From JAVZJR01 sp037447235 (GTDB lineage: Archaea; Micrarchaeota; Micrarchaeia; Anstonellales; Bilamarchaeaceae): 60,503 nt of DNA. The position numbers were made by a program, and so were the translations under genes. The notes under the pieces were generated by a model. It saw only the letters and a list, made by a program, of their open reading frames with translations. It was not told where the DNA came from and made no database searches. Where the stretch lies: NCBI GenBank assembly GCA_037447235.1, contig JBBIHC010000005.1:1-60503 (forward strand), in the 5' to 3' direction. This document shows, one piece after another, positions 49,701 to 58,725 of this stretch; positions within the stretch are counted from its first letter, which is position 1; each line of letters opens with the position of its first letter.

Positions 49701-51236
49701 TTAGCCCGTGAGCGCCTTTGACATGTACGGCCCGTCTCTCTTGTAGCCTATCTTGCGGTAATATTCTCTTGCTCCAACACCGCTTATTGCCAAAATCTTT
49801 TTACAACCGAGTTCTTCGGCTTTCTCTTCAGCCCTTTTCATAAGATTTTTTCCTATCCCTGTGTGCTGCAAGGCGCCTGCCGTTCCTATTTTTTCCTCCC
49901 TGCCGTAAACGTGCAGTTCCCTTATGAGCGCGGTTTCTTCATCTATTTCTGGCCGGAATATGCGGCCGTTGGGCATCCGCAGCCGCACGAATCCGGCTAT
50001 TGCCTCGCTGTTTTCAAATGAGATAAAAAATTCTCTTCCGCCGCCCGCCCTGTAAGCGCACTCCTTTGTTTTCATATCCGCTATGTCCGCATCTTTCAGC
50101 CCGGCTTCCCGCGAGCGTATTTCCTGTGCTTTTATCCCTTTTTTCTCAAGGCACATTTGCACGTATTCGCGCAGGTTGCTTTTCTTCACGCCATCCGCGA
50201 TCAGGTTTGCAGGAATGTCGCGCTGTATCCTCATCACGCGGACGTATTTTGGTATGTATCTGAACATCTCGGCAATCACTTCCGCCGCTTCTTCTGCCGT
50301 GTAAGGCTCGTACTCGCCCCTTTTCATCATCTCATAAAGCCCCGTACCTTCAACACAAAGCGTCGGGTATATCTTCAGCATGTCGGGTCTGAACCGCTCT
50401 TCGGCAAATATCTTTCGGACCGCAATCATGTCCTTCTTCCTGTCGCTTCCAGGCAGGCCGGGCATTATGTGGTACAATACCTTGAACGCCGAATCTTTAA
50501 GAAGGGCGGTCGCCTCTGTGACATCTTTTACCGTATGGCCCCTGTTTATTTTGCGGTATATCCCATCATCAGGATGCTGGACGCCAAGTTCAACTCTTGT
50601 TGCCCCATACCCAAGCATCTCATCAATTTCTTTTTTTCCGCACCTGTCCGGCCTTGTCTCTATCGTCAGGCCGACCACCCTGTTCTTAGCCGTTTCGTTT
50701 TTCTCCTGCGCTTCGCGCAGCGTTCCTGCTTTTTTGCCGTTTAGCGTTTCGTATATTTCCTTTGCGAAAGAAATCCGGTATGGCAGCGGCATCTCAAGAA
50801 ATGTGCCGCCCATTATTATTACCTCGCATTTGTCAGTAGGATGCCCAATCGCCCTGTATTGCCTTATCCTGCTTTTTATCTGCGCCTCGACAGAGAAAGA
50901 CGAGTTTCTTGCCCTCAGCGCAGCTGGCTCTTCGCCAGTGTAGCTTTTCGGCGCTTTTCCCGTGTAAGGGCAGTATATGCAGGAGTGCTGGCATGAGCCT
51001 TCCGGCCGCACCATGACCGCGACCGAAGTTATCCCGGATAAAGTCCTCACCGGTTTTTTTCTCAGGTGATGGAGAGCATCTTCAGGCGCTCTTGCCATGC
51101 GTATTATGTCGCTGTTTTTCAAAACTGCGCAGCCGTATTTTTTTGCCGCCTCTTTCTTTATTTTCTCAAGGTCGGCTCTCCCTTTTTTTAAACATTTTAC
51201 AATATACTGCGCTGCTTTTTCTTCATTTCCGGTCAT
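49701..51236 (-). CDS. elp3: Elp3 tRNA U34 modification enzyme
   Basis: The 511-residue protein has a radical-SAM domain with CQHSCIYCPYTGKAPKSY near residue 85, and a C-terminal GNAT acetyl-CoA domain (ELHVYGREEKIGTAGALQ, GIGKNLMKRAEEKAEELG, YYRKIGYKRDGPYMSK). Archaeal Elp3 alone installs cm5U-type changes at wobble uridine. Also present is PGLPGSDRKKDM, and RPDRCGKKEIDEML. Its start overlaps the stop of the IscU-like gene by 4 nt; the latter may help supply the cluster. Confidence 0.95.
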   Translation of the reverse strand: MTGNEEKAAQYIVKCLKKGRADLEKIKKEAAKKYGCAVLKNSDIIRMARAPEDALHHLRKKPVRTLSGITSVAVMVRPEGSCQHSCIYCPYTGKAPKSYTGEEPAALRARNSSFSVEAQIKSRIRQYRAIGHPTDKCEVIIMGGTFLEMPLPYRISFAKEIYETLNGKKAGTLREAQEKNETAKNRVVGLTIETRPDRCGKKEIDEMLGYGATRVELGVQHPDDGIYRKINRGHTVKDVTEATALLKDSAFKVLYHIMPGLPGSDRKKDMIAVRKIFAEERFRPDMLKIYPTLCVEGTGLYEMMKRGEYEPYTAEEAAEVIAEMFRYIPKYVRVMRIQRDIPANLIADGVKKSNLREYVQMCLEKKGIKAQEIRSREAGLKDADIADMKTKECAYRAGGGREFFISFENSEAIAGFVRLRMPNGRIFRPEIDEETALIRELHVYGREEKIGTAGALQHTGIGKNLMKRAEEKAEELGCKKILAISGVGAREYYRKIGYKRDGPYMSKALTG

Positions 51237-51589
51237 TTTTTACCTACCGCCCTTTTGAAAGCTTCAATGCCGAGCAGTGCGCATCTTTTCGGGTGTTTTT
51301 CCCCTTCCATCCCAAGTTCGCCGAGGAGTTCGCGCTCTGTTATTTTTTCAGCTTCGGCAAGCTTTTTCTTTTTTATCATTTCGGTAAAAACCGAGCACGA
51401 GGCAATTGCAAGCGAGCAGCCTATGCCCTGGAATCCGGCGTCCTCTATCATTCCGTTTTCCACAAGCAGTTCCATCGTGACATCATCTCCGCATCTGGCG
51501 TTTTGCGCAGTCCCGCCGTGCGTTTTTCTTTCAAGTTTTCTGAAGTTTTTTGGTTGTTTGGCTATCGCTATTATTCTCTCGTAGTCCAT
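51233..51589 (-). CDS. IscU/NifU-like Fe-S scaffold protein
   Basis: The 118-residue protein (ATG 51589, MDYERIIAIAKQPKNF) has the three ligand cysteines of IscU/SufU scaffolds: ARCGDDVTMELLVE, GIGCSLAIASCSVFTEMI and KHPKRCALLGIEAFKRA. It lacks the HSCB-binding LPPVK, as SufU types do. No cysteine desulfurase is nearby. Translational coupling to elp3, a 4Fe-4S enzyme, fits cluster supply, by inference. Confidence 0.87.
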   Translation of the reverse strand: MDYERIIAIAKQPKNFRKLERKTHGGTAQNARCGDDVTMELLVENGMIEDAGFQGIGCSLAIASCSVFTEMIKKKKLAEAEKITERELLGELGMEGEKHPKRCALLGIEAFKRAVGKK

Positions 51590-51641
51590 AATGTAAAATT
51601 GTTTATTAAGTTTTATAAATAGAACAGCACATATCCAGATT

Positions 51642-52484
51642 ATGCGTTTGGTATCGCCAAATTTTTCTGATTTGTTTGAACCAAATATTGAGATGAAAAA
51701 ATTTCCGGATGGCGACAATTACGTCTGCCTGCCTGCTTTAGAGGGCAACAAGGCAACCATCTTCCACCGGCTTTATCCTGGTCAGGATTCTGCGCTGGTG
51801 CAGGCCTTCCTGATTCTTGACACGCTGAAGAGGAAAAACATAAGCGCCACGCTTGTTTCTCCCTATCTGCCCTACGCGAGGCAGGATAAGATATTCAAGG
51901 GCGGCGAGGCATTAAGCTCGGAAGCGATATGCAGGCTGCTTTCTGCCGCTGGCGCGGGCCGGCTTGTAACCATTGATTGCCATTTTATGAAGAAGGAAGG
52001 GGACTTTTCTTACGGGGGGCTTAAAATAACCAATCTCTCTGCCAAGAATCTCCTGGTGGGGCACGCAAAGAAGCTTGTTGGTGAGATTGAGGTAATAAGC
52101 CCGGATATGGGAGCCAATTATCTGGTGGCTGAATTTGGCGGGAAAAGCATGAAAAAAACAAGGGGGGAGTATGAAAAAACAGGGGCGGCTTACAGGAAGA
52201 TAGAAAAGATTGAGATGGATTTTGATGTCAGCGGCAGGAACGTTTTGATATTGGATGACATGGTATCAACCGGCGGGACGATGATAAAGGCAGTTGAGAA
52301 TGTAAGGAAGGGCGGAGCGAAAAAAGTTCTTTGCGCTGCGACCCACGGCTTTTTCCTCAAAGACTCGCTCGAAAGGCTGAAGGCAGCATGCGATCACATA
52401 TTTGTTACTGACAGCATTCCTTCCCCGGTTTCTTCAGTATCGATAAGTGGCCTGCTGGAAAAAACACCGGGCTTATTGGACTAG
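51642..52484 (+). CDS. prs: ribose-phosphate pyrophosphokinase
   Basis: PRPP synthetase joins ribose 5-phosphate and ATP to give PRPP for nucleotide synthesis. The 280-residue length fits the archaeal type. Motifs: FPDGDNYVCLP near 23-33, YLPYARQDKIFKGGEALSSE (flexible loop), TIDCHFMKKEGDF with the ATP-binding histidine, and PRPP loop VLILDDMVSTGGTMIKAV near 204-221. Its end overlaps the stop of the 1089-residue gene by 4 nt on the opposite strand. TATA-like TTTATAAAT is at about 51611-51619. Confidence 0.93.
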   Translation: MRLVSPNFSDLFEPNIEMKKFPDGDNYVCLPALEGNKATIFHRLYPGQDSALVQAFLILDTLKRKNISATLVSPYLPYARQDKIFKGGEALSSEAICRLLSAAGAGRLVTIDCHFMKKEGDFSYGGLKITNLSAKNLLVGHAKKLVGEIEVISPDMGANYLVAEFGGKSMKKTRGEYEKTGAAYRKIEKIEMDFDVSGRNVLILDDMVSTGGTMIKAVENVRKGGAKKVLCAATHGFFLKDSLERLKAACDHIFVTDSIPSPVSSVSISGLLEKTPGLLD

Positions 52485-55400
52485 AACGCCCCTTCGTCAT
52501 CCTCGTTATTCTCTGGCGGTTTTGGGTCTTCCTTTTTGCCCTTGTTTTCCTGTTTCTTATTTTTGTCTTCCGGGGCTTGTTTTTGGGCGTTTGGCTTTTT
52601 TATATCCGGTGCCTTTGGTTGACTTTGCGGCGTCTTCGCTTGTCTCTTTTGGCCTGCCGGTTTTGCGGCATTGTTCTGCGGTGCAGGAGTGGTGGGGCGC
52701 GCGGTCGTTTTTATACCAACATTAGTTTGCGTTATGTTGCCCGCAGGCGTCTTGGGTATCGCAGTTGTCCCGCTGCTCATCGGCGCCCTTCCGCGACCGC
52801 CGCCGGCACTCACTTCTTCATTATTGCTCGTCTCTTTAGGCCTGATTATATCATTGTTCTTAAGTTGTTCGACAAACCTTTCATAGAGATCGCCTTTCAC
52901 ATATCTGGTTTGCGTACTTCTTCCTTCTGCTTTTTCCTGCTGTGCTATCTTCTCTAACGGTATCTGCACGTTGGTTATTTCGTCTTCCAGCACCGATATC
53001 AATTCGCTCTCCTTTTCTTTATTTATGTAATTGTTTATTTTTACCATTTCCAGTATTGCCCTTATCACTTCCGTTTTCCCCTCTTTTTTCATTTTGACCA
53101 GATAATTTAGGTTTTTCTCATTCAGTTCAATGTAAGGTATGCCGATTTCTTTGTTCGTGCTTATCGATGGTTCTATATAACCCGCGTTTTCAGGTATCAC
53201 TATTACATTATCTTCCGCTGTGGCCGCTGTTTGTTGGCCGCCCTGTTGCGGCAGAACCAATATCCTGGTCTCTGGGTAAATGCTGTTTCCGTGTGCTTTA
53301 AGGAATTCTTTCGCATCCTTTATATACCAATCATCCGCGCCCCTTGTCAGAAGGTTAAAGAGACTTGTATTTTGGGCTGCCAACTCTGAGAGTTTTTTGG
53401 CGTCCTCCACGCCGAGAGAATACTTTTTCTTGTACTCGTCTATTTTCGCCGGGTAGATATATTCTTTATCCAGGAAAAGAACCTGATTCATCTCTATTTT
53501 ATCAAGCGGCATTATCGGTCTTTCTGCCGGCAGAATTAACCACGCTCGTTCTTTCTTCTGTTTGCAGTCCTCTGGTTTCATGCCGTCTTTTTTCTTTTTT
53601 ATCTCATCCACCAAGTCGTCAGCTTTTTCCTTGTTCAGCCTGTATCCTATTTTTTTAGTCGTACTGTCCATTTTTCGCTCGCCGCTCACCAACCCGTCCA
53701 AATAAACAAGCACTTCGGGCTCGTTCATCAAAAATTCAATGTTTTCTTCCTTTTGGATGCCGTATCTTTCCTGGATGTCGCTTTTCCTGATTTTTCTTGT
53801 GGCATTGTGGTCATCAATCCAAACGACATTCAATATGTTGTCCTCGCCTTTTTTCGTTTCTGTTCTGACCTTGACATACTTCGGCTGCGCCCAAACACTT
53901 ATCGCGAAGTCCTCCACCCGCGTATCCCTGAAAGGCCACGAGCCGGCAAAAAGGCATAATGCAAGCCATCCACCTATCGCTCTTGTTAGGAGCATATTGA
54001 TTATGACGCCCGTCCTCCTGCTTAAGCCAGTTTTTCTTCCTTTTATTTCTACGCTATACATCGCGTGCGGATAACGAAGGTGCCAGTTGCGTCTTATCGC
54101 CGAAGCCCCAGCCATTATGTTTGCGGCCAAGACAAGAAGCGCACGTGTGATCTTGAATGCTGTCATCACACCTAACCATTGAAGCCAGTTGTATGCAGTT
54201 TTTCTTATCTTTATAGCCCATCTCTTGTACCACTTCTGCTCTTCCGCAGGCAGGCCATCCTTTAGCTGTCCCAAATCAATAGGCACGTCCCTTATTTTTG
54301 TTCTTGCTTTTAACAAATCCAGCCTTGACAAAAACCCTTCATCTTTTTTGCCCAGTCCATTCCTTATCTCGTCTATGACATTTATTGGCGGGTAAAGTTG
54401 TCGCTTCAGGGTCCTTATTTCAATCATAGCAATTTTTATCATCCTCTGAAGAATCTCCCTGTTTGTTTGGGATGAAGCTGAGGTATTCAGTTCTTCTATC
54501 GCTTTGTCGGTTGCCTTCACCCCCTCTGCCAGTTTTCTAACCCCGTTTTTATCGCAATACCTGATCCAGAGCACATATGCACGATTCTCAACGATGCTTA
54601 TTCTTTCGCGGATGCTTTCTTTCAGGCCGCCGCCCCATATGCCAACCGCTTCCTCAATCTTTTCTTTTGCCTTGTTGATTGTGGCTTCAGTTTGGTTAGA
54701 CAGCAGTGCCTCCTCCAGGGCATTCTCAATTCTGTTAAGGATCTCGTATGTCCTGAAATTGTCTTCTAGTTCTTTTGTTGTCATTTTTTTGTTTTGCGTA
54801 GCTGAATTAAGCGCCTCTATGGAGAGCAACAACCTTTTTTCAAGTTCCGTCTTTTTCCCCCCATCGTCCTCAACGAGGATGCCGCCTATGAGCGGCACCA
54901 GTTCTTTGGCGATTTTGTCTTTTAGCGCATCGTCTTTGGTCAAGTCTGCATCCTGCGTTTCTATCATTAATTTTATGTAATGTTTGGCGGCTTCTTTGAT
55001 ACCTTTTTCATCTATTTTCTTGTCCATAATCCTAACTATTTTTTCTTTTTGGATAAGGGCCCCTTGGCATTCGGCCTTTGGAATCAAAGTAGGCGTGTTG
55101 GTCAAGTACGACAATGCACTGCCTATCGCTTCGGCAGGGTTTTCATTGTTTGTTTTTATGCCGAAATTCAAAACTTCGTCATATAATCGCTCAAGCCAAC
55201 CCTCCCTGTTTGCCAGCGTGGCAAGAACAACATCCACATCTCTCTTATCCAATTCCCGGATGCCTTCCCTTCCTTTATTCAGTTTCTTTACGAGCTCTTC
55301 CCTGTACTTTTCCATGTCTTTTACGACATCCTCGTCCTGGTAATCGCCACCCAGTATTTTTTGGCCAATCAACTTCTTGAGCAGGTATTGTTTTTGCGGC

Positions 55401-55750
55401 CCGCACAACTGGAGTTCAAAAGGAGTATACACTTCCATATTTTTTACTGCATCCATGAATTCGTCGCTGAAAACAATGTCCGCAAGCCCCCTGCTTCCTC
55501 TTTCAATGTCATTTAAAAAGCATTTGGTGAATTTGATGCCGTATTCTTCATCGCTCTGCGACCCATTGGTTTCTTTTTGCTGGGCCAGTTCCTTGATTTC
55601 GGTCGCGCCTTGCGTTGAGCCGTTGGTTTCCTGTGCTTGCGCCTCTTTTTCTTTTCTGAATCGCCTAACAACGACACCACGGGTCCAATCATACGCGCGC
55701 TTTAACAGACCCTTTTTTACATTTTTATCCTTCTCTTCCGTCCTATTCAT
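52481..55750 (-). CDS. large two-span membrane protein, unknown
   Basis: This 1089-residue protein has no family that I recognise. N-terminal 500 residues are helical and charged with no signal peptide. Two hydrophobic segments follow at about 530-556 (ITRALLVLAANIMAGASAI) and 588-612 (VIINMLLTRAIGGWLALCLF), separated by a basic loop (EIKGRKTGLSRRTG). Next is a mixed domain of about 380 residues including ILPAERPIMPLDKIEMNQVL and VLPQQGGQQTAATAED. The last 90 residues are a low-complexity P/Q/K/N-rich tail ending NNEDDEGAF. Cytoplasmic or extracytoplasmic placement of the domains is unknown. It stands as its own transcription unit. Confidence 0.7.
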   Translation of the reverse strand: MNRTEEKDKNVKKGLLKRAYDWTRGVVVRRFRKEKEAQAQETNGSTQGATEIKELAQQKETNGSQSDEEYGIKFTKCFLNDIERGSRGLADIVFSDEFMDAVKNMEVYTPFELQLCGPQKQYLLKKLIGQKILGGDYQDEDVVKDMEKYREELVKKLNKGREGIRELDKRDVDVVLATLANREGWLERLYDEVLNFGIKTNNENPAEAIGSALSYLTNTPTLIPKAECQGALIQKEKIVRIMDKKIDEKGIKEAAKHYIKLMIETQDADLTKDDALKDKIAKELVPLIGGILVEDDGGKKTELEKRLLLSIEALNSATQNKKMTTKELEDNFRTYEILNRIENALEEALLSNQTEATINKAKEKIEEAVGIWGGGLKESIRERISIVENRAYVLWIRYCDKNGVRKLAEGVKATDKAIEELNTSASSQTNREILQRMIKIAMIEIRTLKRQLYPPINVIDEIRNGLGKKDEGFLSRLDLLKARTKIRDVPIDLGQLKDGLPAEEQKWYKRWAIKIRKTAYNWLQWLGVMTAFKITRALLVLAANIMAGASAIRRNWHLRYPHAMYSVEIKGRKTGLSRRTGVIINMLLTRAIGGWLALCLFAGSWPFRDTRVEDFAISVWAQPKYVKVRTETKKGEDNILNVVWIDDHNATRKIRKSDIQERYGIQKEENIEFLMNEPEVLVYLDGLVSGERKMDSTTKKIGYRLNKEKADDLVDEIKKKKDGMKPEDCKQKKERAWLILPAERPIMPLDKIEMNQVLFLDKEYIYPAKIDEYKKKYSLGVEDAKKLSELAAQNTSLFNLLTRGADDWYIKDAKEFLKAHGNSIYPETRILVLPQQGGQQTAATAEDNVIVIPENAGYIEPSISTNKEIGIPYIELNEKNLNYLVKMKKEGKTEVIRAILEMVKINNYINKEKESELISVLEDEITNVQIPLEKIAQQEKAEGRSTQTRYVKGDLYERFVEQLKNNDIIRPKETSNNEEVSAGGGRGRAPMSSGTTAIPKTPAGNITQTNVGIKTTARPTTPAPQNNAAKPAGQKRQAKTPQSQPKAPDIKKPNAQKQAPEDKNKKQENKGKKEDPKPPENNEDDEGAF

Positions 55751-55841
55751 TAAAACCCCCCATAGCAGTCTATTATCTGTCTGGATTTTTGTTATATAAT
55801 ATAGTAAAAAGAGTTTTTAAATGTTGTGTTTTGTGTAAATT

Positions 55842-56708
55842 TTAAGGTACTTCTATGGAAAGGCCGTCATAAGCGAATATCGTGTTGGGCATTATCTTTC
55901 TTATTTCGCCCTCCCATTCCTTTACATCCGCATATCTTGGGCTGAAGTGCATGAGGGCAAGCGCCTTCACCCCAGCTTTTTTTGCCATCTTCGCGGCGTC
56001 CTCCATTGTCGTATGGAACCTTTCTTTCGCTTCTTTTGCCCTATCGTTTGCGAAGGTTGCCTCGTGAATCAACAGGTCCGCATCCTTTGCCGCTTCAACC
56101 AGCGACGGCGTTGGCAGGGTGTCTCCGCTGTATACTATCTTTCTCCCTTTTTTCTTCCAGGTCACATCCTCAAGCATTATTTTTTTATTATTGATTTTCA
56201 CATACCCTTTCTGCTGGATTTCCCTGAACATTATTCCGCGCAGCCCGGCCGCTTTTGCCTTTTCTGCGCGGAACTTTACCCTGTCTTTTTCCTGAAAGAC
56301 CAACCCGAAAGAACCTTTGCAGTGCCTTACCGGAAATGCGGATATCGCGTATTCCGGTTTGTCATAAAGCACACCGCTTTTCATTCTGCCAAACCTGACG
56401 AACTTGTATTTTTTTTCTATCCAGGCAAAATCCTCAAAACCGAAAACCCCGAGGGTTCTCTGCGTGTGGGACAGGGTAAGCGTCTCCAGCAGCCCGAAAA
56501 GACCGAGGTAGTGGTCAAGATGCGGGTGGCTTATGAAAACCGCATCCACGCTTCCGTAGCCGATGCCGAATTTCATCATCTGCCTCTGGGTCCCTTCGCC
56601 AGCATCCCACAAGAAAAGATCGCCCTCGTATTGAAGCGCCAGGGCAGGCATTCCTCTTTCTACGGTTGGCGTGCTTCCGCTTGTCCCCAAAAAAGTGGCC
56701 TTGAGCAT
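55842..56708 (-). CDS. rnz: ribonuclease Z (tRNA 3' endonuclease)
   Basis: The 288-residue metallo-beta-lactamase protein has LGTSGSTPTVERGMPAL at the start, the zinc motif FISHPHLDHYLGLFGLLETL near residue 59-65, further ligands in VRHCKGSFGLVFQ, YSGDTLPTPSL, and LIHEATFANDRAKEA, and the final histidine in ALMHFSPRY. The exosite PxKxRN-like arm region is not obvious. RNase Z removes tRNA 3' trailers. It follows the ribosomal operon on the same strand, 26 nt after rpp29. Confidence 0.92.
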   Translation of the reverse strand: MLKATFLGTSGSTPTVERGMPALALQYEGDLFLWDAGEGTQRQMMKFGIGYGSVDAVFISHPHLDHYLGLFGLLETLTLSHTQRTLGVFGFEDFAWIEKKYKFVRFGRMKSGVLYDKPEYAISAFPVRHCKGSFGLVFQEKDRVKFRAEKAKAAGLRGIMFREIQQKGYVKINNKKIMLEDVTWKKKGRKIVYSGDTLPTPSLVEAAKDADLLIHEATFANDRAKEAKERFHTTMEDAAKMAKKAGVKALALMHFSPRYADVKEWEGEIRKIMPNTIFAYDGLSIEVP

Positions 56709-56733
56709 GCTTTAACTTTTGCCGGGCATATTT

Positions 56734-57021
56734 TTAAATAATCGCGCCTTTCTTCGCTTTTTTCGGCCTTTCAAAATGCCTGAACATTATCCGGGTGCCG
56801 TCAACATCCACCGGGCCGTCATCTAAGTAAAAGCGAAAAATGCTGCCCGCCTTTTGGATTCTTATTTCCCTGCCATTGCATTCCAGGACCAGCATATTCT
56901 TTGTTTCATCAACGACGCGCCCCTTCAGGCCCACAAGATCTTTCTGGCTGCTGTTCGCTATCTCTGCGGTTAAACCGATAAAAGTAGAATAAAGAAGATT
57001 CCTTCTGGTGATGCCTGCCAT
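56734..57021 (-). CDS. rnp1: RNase P protein subunit Rpp29 (Pop4)
   Basis: The 95-residue protein (start MAGITRRNLLYSTFIGLTAE) matches archaeal Rpp29: VGLKGRVVDETKNMLVLECN and the Sm-like strands that follow (RIQKAGSIFRFYLDDGPVDV, DGTRIMFRHFERPKKA). It partners with Rpp21 as the specificity subcomplex of RNase P. The position after aIF1 and L29 is the standard archaeal arrangement. The usual next gene, S17, is absent here and RNase Z takes its place. Confidence 0.9.
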   Translation of the reverse strand: MAGITRRNLLYSTFIGLTAEIANSSQKDLVGLKGRVVDETKNMLVLECNGREIRIQKAGSIFRFYLDDGPVDVDGTRIMFRHFERPKKAKKGAII

Positions 57022-57041
57022 AACCAACCGCGTCAGACCAG

Positions 57042-57350
57042 CTATTTTCTTACTTCTATGCTCTCTGCAGGGTAGCCGATGTCCCTTAGTATCTTTTCTA
57101 TGTTCTTTACGTGGTTTCCCTGCAGCACTATCAGGCCTTCTTTTGCAGTGCCGCCGCAAGCCAGCCTTTGTTTTAAAACTTTGGCTGTTTCATCTATCTG
57201 GCGGAGGTCAATGCCCTCGACAACGGTGACCAGTTTCCTGAATTTCGCCTTTGTCGTGTAAACCTTTATTTTGGCGCCTTCCTGCTTGTCAAGTTCCTGG
57301 CAGACGCACAATTCCTTTGGCATTCCGCATTTAGGACAGATGTTACCCAT
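57042..57350 (-). CDS. translation initiation factor aIF1 (SUI1)
   Basis: The 102-residue protein has an N-terminal zinc-type CPKCGMPKELCVCQELDKQ, then IKVYTTKAKFRKLVTVVEGI, KVLKQRLACGGTAKEGLIVL and NHVKNIEKILRDIGYPAES, the SUI1 fold. aIF1 scans start-codon fidelity on the small subunit. It is encoded within the S10-type ribosomal operon between L29 and Rpp29, the usual archaeal location. Confidence 0.95.
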   Translation of the reverse strand: MGNICPKCGMPKELCVCQELDKQEGAKIKVYTTKAKFRKLVTVVEGIDLRQIDETAKVLKQRLACGGTAKEGLIVLQGNHVKNIEKILRDIGYPAESIEVRK

Positions 57351-57362
57351 TCTTTTACCAAC

Positions 57363-57536
57363 CTATTTTTTCATGTTTATTATAGTCTTTAATTGAGCGA
57401 TTGTCTTTTTAAGGGCTTTTGTTTTTTCTTTTCTTCCCTCGCCATATGCTTCTAACAGCGTCCGCTCAATCTCCATAAGTTTTTTTTCAGCTTCTGCTTT
57501 GCTTATTTCTTTTCTCTCCTTTTTCTTTATTGCCAT
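57363..57536 (-). CDS. rpl29: 50S ribosomal protein L29
   Basis: The 57-residue protein (MAIKKKERKEISKAEAEKKL) is a two-helix L29/uL29: KKLMEIERTLLEAYGEGRKE and KALKKTIAQLKTIINMKK. The conserved A-x-x-K-x-x-I-R-R-x-x-A pattern is reduced to IAQLKTIINMK, but order in the operon (after S3) supports it. Two in-frame ATGs 3 and 9 nt upstream are possible starts. Confidence 0.88.
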   Translation of the reverse strand: MAIKKKERKEISKAEAEKKLMEIERTLLEAYGEGRKEKTKALKKTIAQLKTIINMKK

Positions 57537-57546
57537 AACCATCACG

Positions 57547-58191
57547 CTATTGCCTGGTCAATTCCTTTGCCTTTTCTATTACCTTGGGCAGCGGGATCTT
57601 CTCGGGCGTCTTGTCCGGGAATACGGTTCCGGGCGGCACTATTCTTACCAGCACGCCTATGATGCCGGATTTCGTGTTTGCGTTTATGAGCGCTTCCCTC
57701 ACCAGCTTCATCGGCTCGCCGGCTTTTGGAATGTAGCCCGCCATCACCCTCAATCTCTTTGAGCGTGCGCCTTTGGCGCCTATCTTGCCGGCAGCGACTA
57801 TCTCAGCGCCAATAGCGCCGGCAGACATAATCTGCTTCAGCATAAAATGCAGCACCGCCCTGATTTTCTTCCCCATCTCAATGTGCTTCGCCACCCTCTT
57901 GCCTACAATGACCGGCTCCAGAAACTGCTCCTGCACTTCGATAACGCTGATTTGAGGATTTTCGATCTTAAAAATTTCCTTTATCTCTTCAGAAAGCTCG
58001 TTTATTATCCTGCCCTGCCTGCCTATGATCCTTGCGGGATTCAGCACCTCAAGTGTTATCCTGGTCATCATCGGCGTGCGCTGTATTTCAACGCCAGCCA
58101 GGCCGGCCCTTTCCAGTTTTCTTTCCAGGTATCTCGCAAGCTTGTATTTCAAGAACGGCTCTTCAATAATCTTTTCATTGTATATCATCAT
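57547..58191 (-). CDS. rps3: 30S ribosomal protein S3
   Basis: The 214-residue protein has the KH domain block ITLEVLNPARIIGRQGRIIN with GRQG loop, then FLEPVIVGKRVAKHIEMGKK and a C-terminal uS3 domain (GAKGARSKRLRVMAGYIPKA, NTKSGIIGVLVRIVPPG). It forms part of the mRNA entry channel. It overlaps the L22 stop by 4 nt and has L29 next. Confidence 0.96.
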   Translation of the reverse strand: MMIYNEKIIEEPFLKYKLARYLERKLERAGLAGVEIQRTPMMTRITLEVLNPARIIGRQGRIINELSEEIKEIFKIENPQISVIEVQEQFLEPVIVGKRVAKHIEMGKKIRAVLHFMLKQIMSAGAIGAEIVAAGKIGAKGARSKRLRVMAGYIPKAGEPMKLVREALINANTKSGIIGVLVRIVPPGTVFPDKTPEKIPLPKVIEKAKELTRQ

Positions 58192-58715
58192 ACCACCTGC
58201 TCCTTCTTCTCTCCGCTTTTTTCAGCGCTTCCGGCTTTCTTTTGCGGCGGAGTCACCTCTATTTTTTGCGGCTGTTCAAGCGCCCGCAAGACTACCTCGA
58301 TTCTGGAAAGCTCGTAATTAGAGCGCATCCATCCGCCGCGCGGCGCCACGCGCGGAAACTCGGTTTTCTTGTTTGCGCAAATGCTTATTATCCTGTATCT
58401 CTCGCCAAGCCCCCGCGCCCTGCCGTTTGCCATTGCGCTCTTGAGCAGCTTCAGCACTATTTTTGCCGCTTTTCTCGGATACCTCCCTTTTTTGCCGCCC
58501 AGCTCTCTCCTGTGCCCTATCTTTTTTGAGAATTTTTTATAAAGCACGGCAGCTTCTCCCGCAGCCACCCTGTCGAGGAAGGAAAGCGCCCAATCCGCGT
58601 GCTTTCCGCGGATTCGGCCGCAAACCTCGCACAGGTCCTTGTAAGAGGCATTCGCTCCTTCCAATCGCGCAAACGCGCATTCATCCGGCGAAAATTCCGC
58701 AGAGTATCCTTTCAT
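58188..58715 (-). CDS. rpl22: 50S ribosomal protein L22
   Basis: Start at 58715 (MKGYSAEFSPDECAFARLEG) gives 175 residues. uL22 blocks are KDLCEVCGRIRGKHADWALS, YPRKAAKIVLKLLKSAMANG and the exit-tunnel loop RVAPRGGWMRSNYELSRIEV. The C-terminal extension (EQPQKIEVTPPQKKAGSAEK) is lineage-specific. Lies between S19 and S3. Confidence 0.95.
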   Translation of the reverse strand: MKGYSAEFSPDECAFARLEGANASYKDLCEVCGRIRGKHADWALSFLDRVAAGEAAVLYKKFSKKIGHRRELGGKKGRYPRKAAKIVLKLLKSAMANGRARGLGERYRIISICANKKTEFPRVAPRGGWMRSNYELSRIEVVLRALEQPQKIEVTPPQKKAGSAEKSGEKKEQVV

Positions 58716-58725
58716 AACTACCACG

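Noticed and set aside
55947..56741. 264-codon plus-strand frame opposite RNase Z
   Set aside because: Antisense to a gene with intact zinc-binding motifs; no domain visible in the frame.
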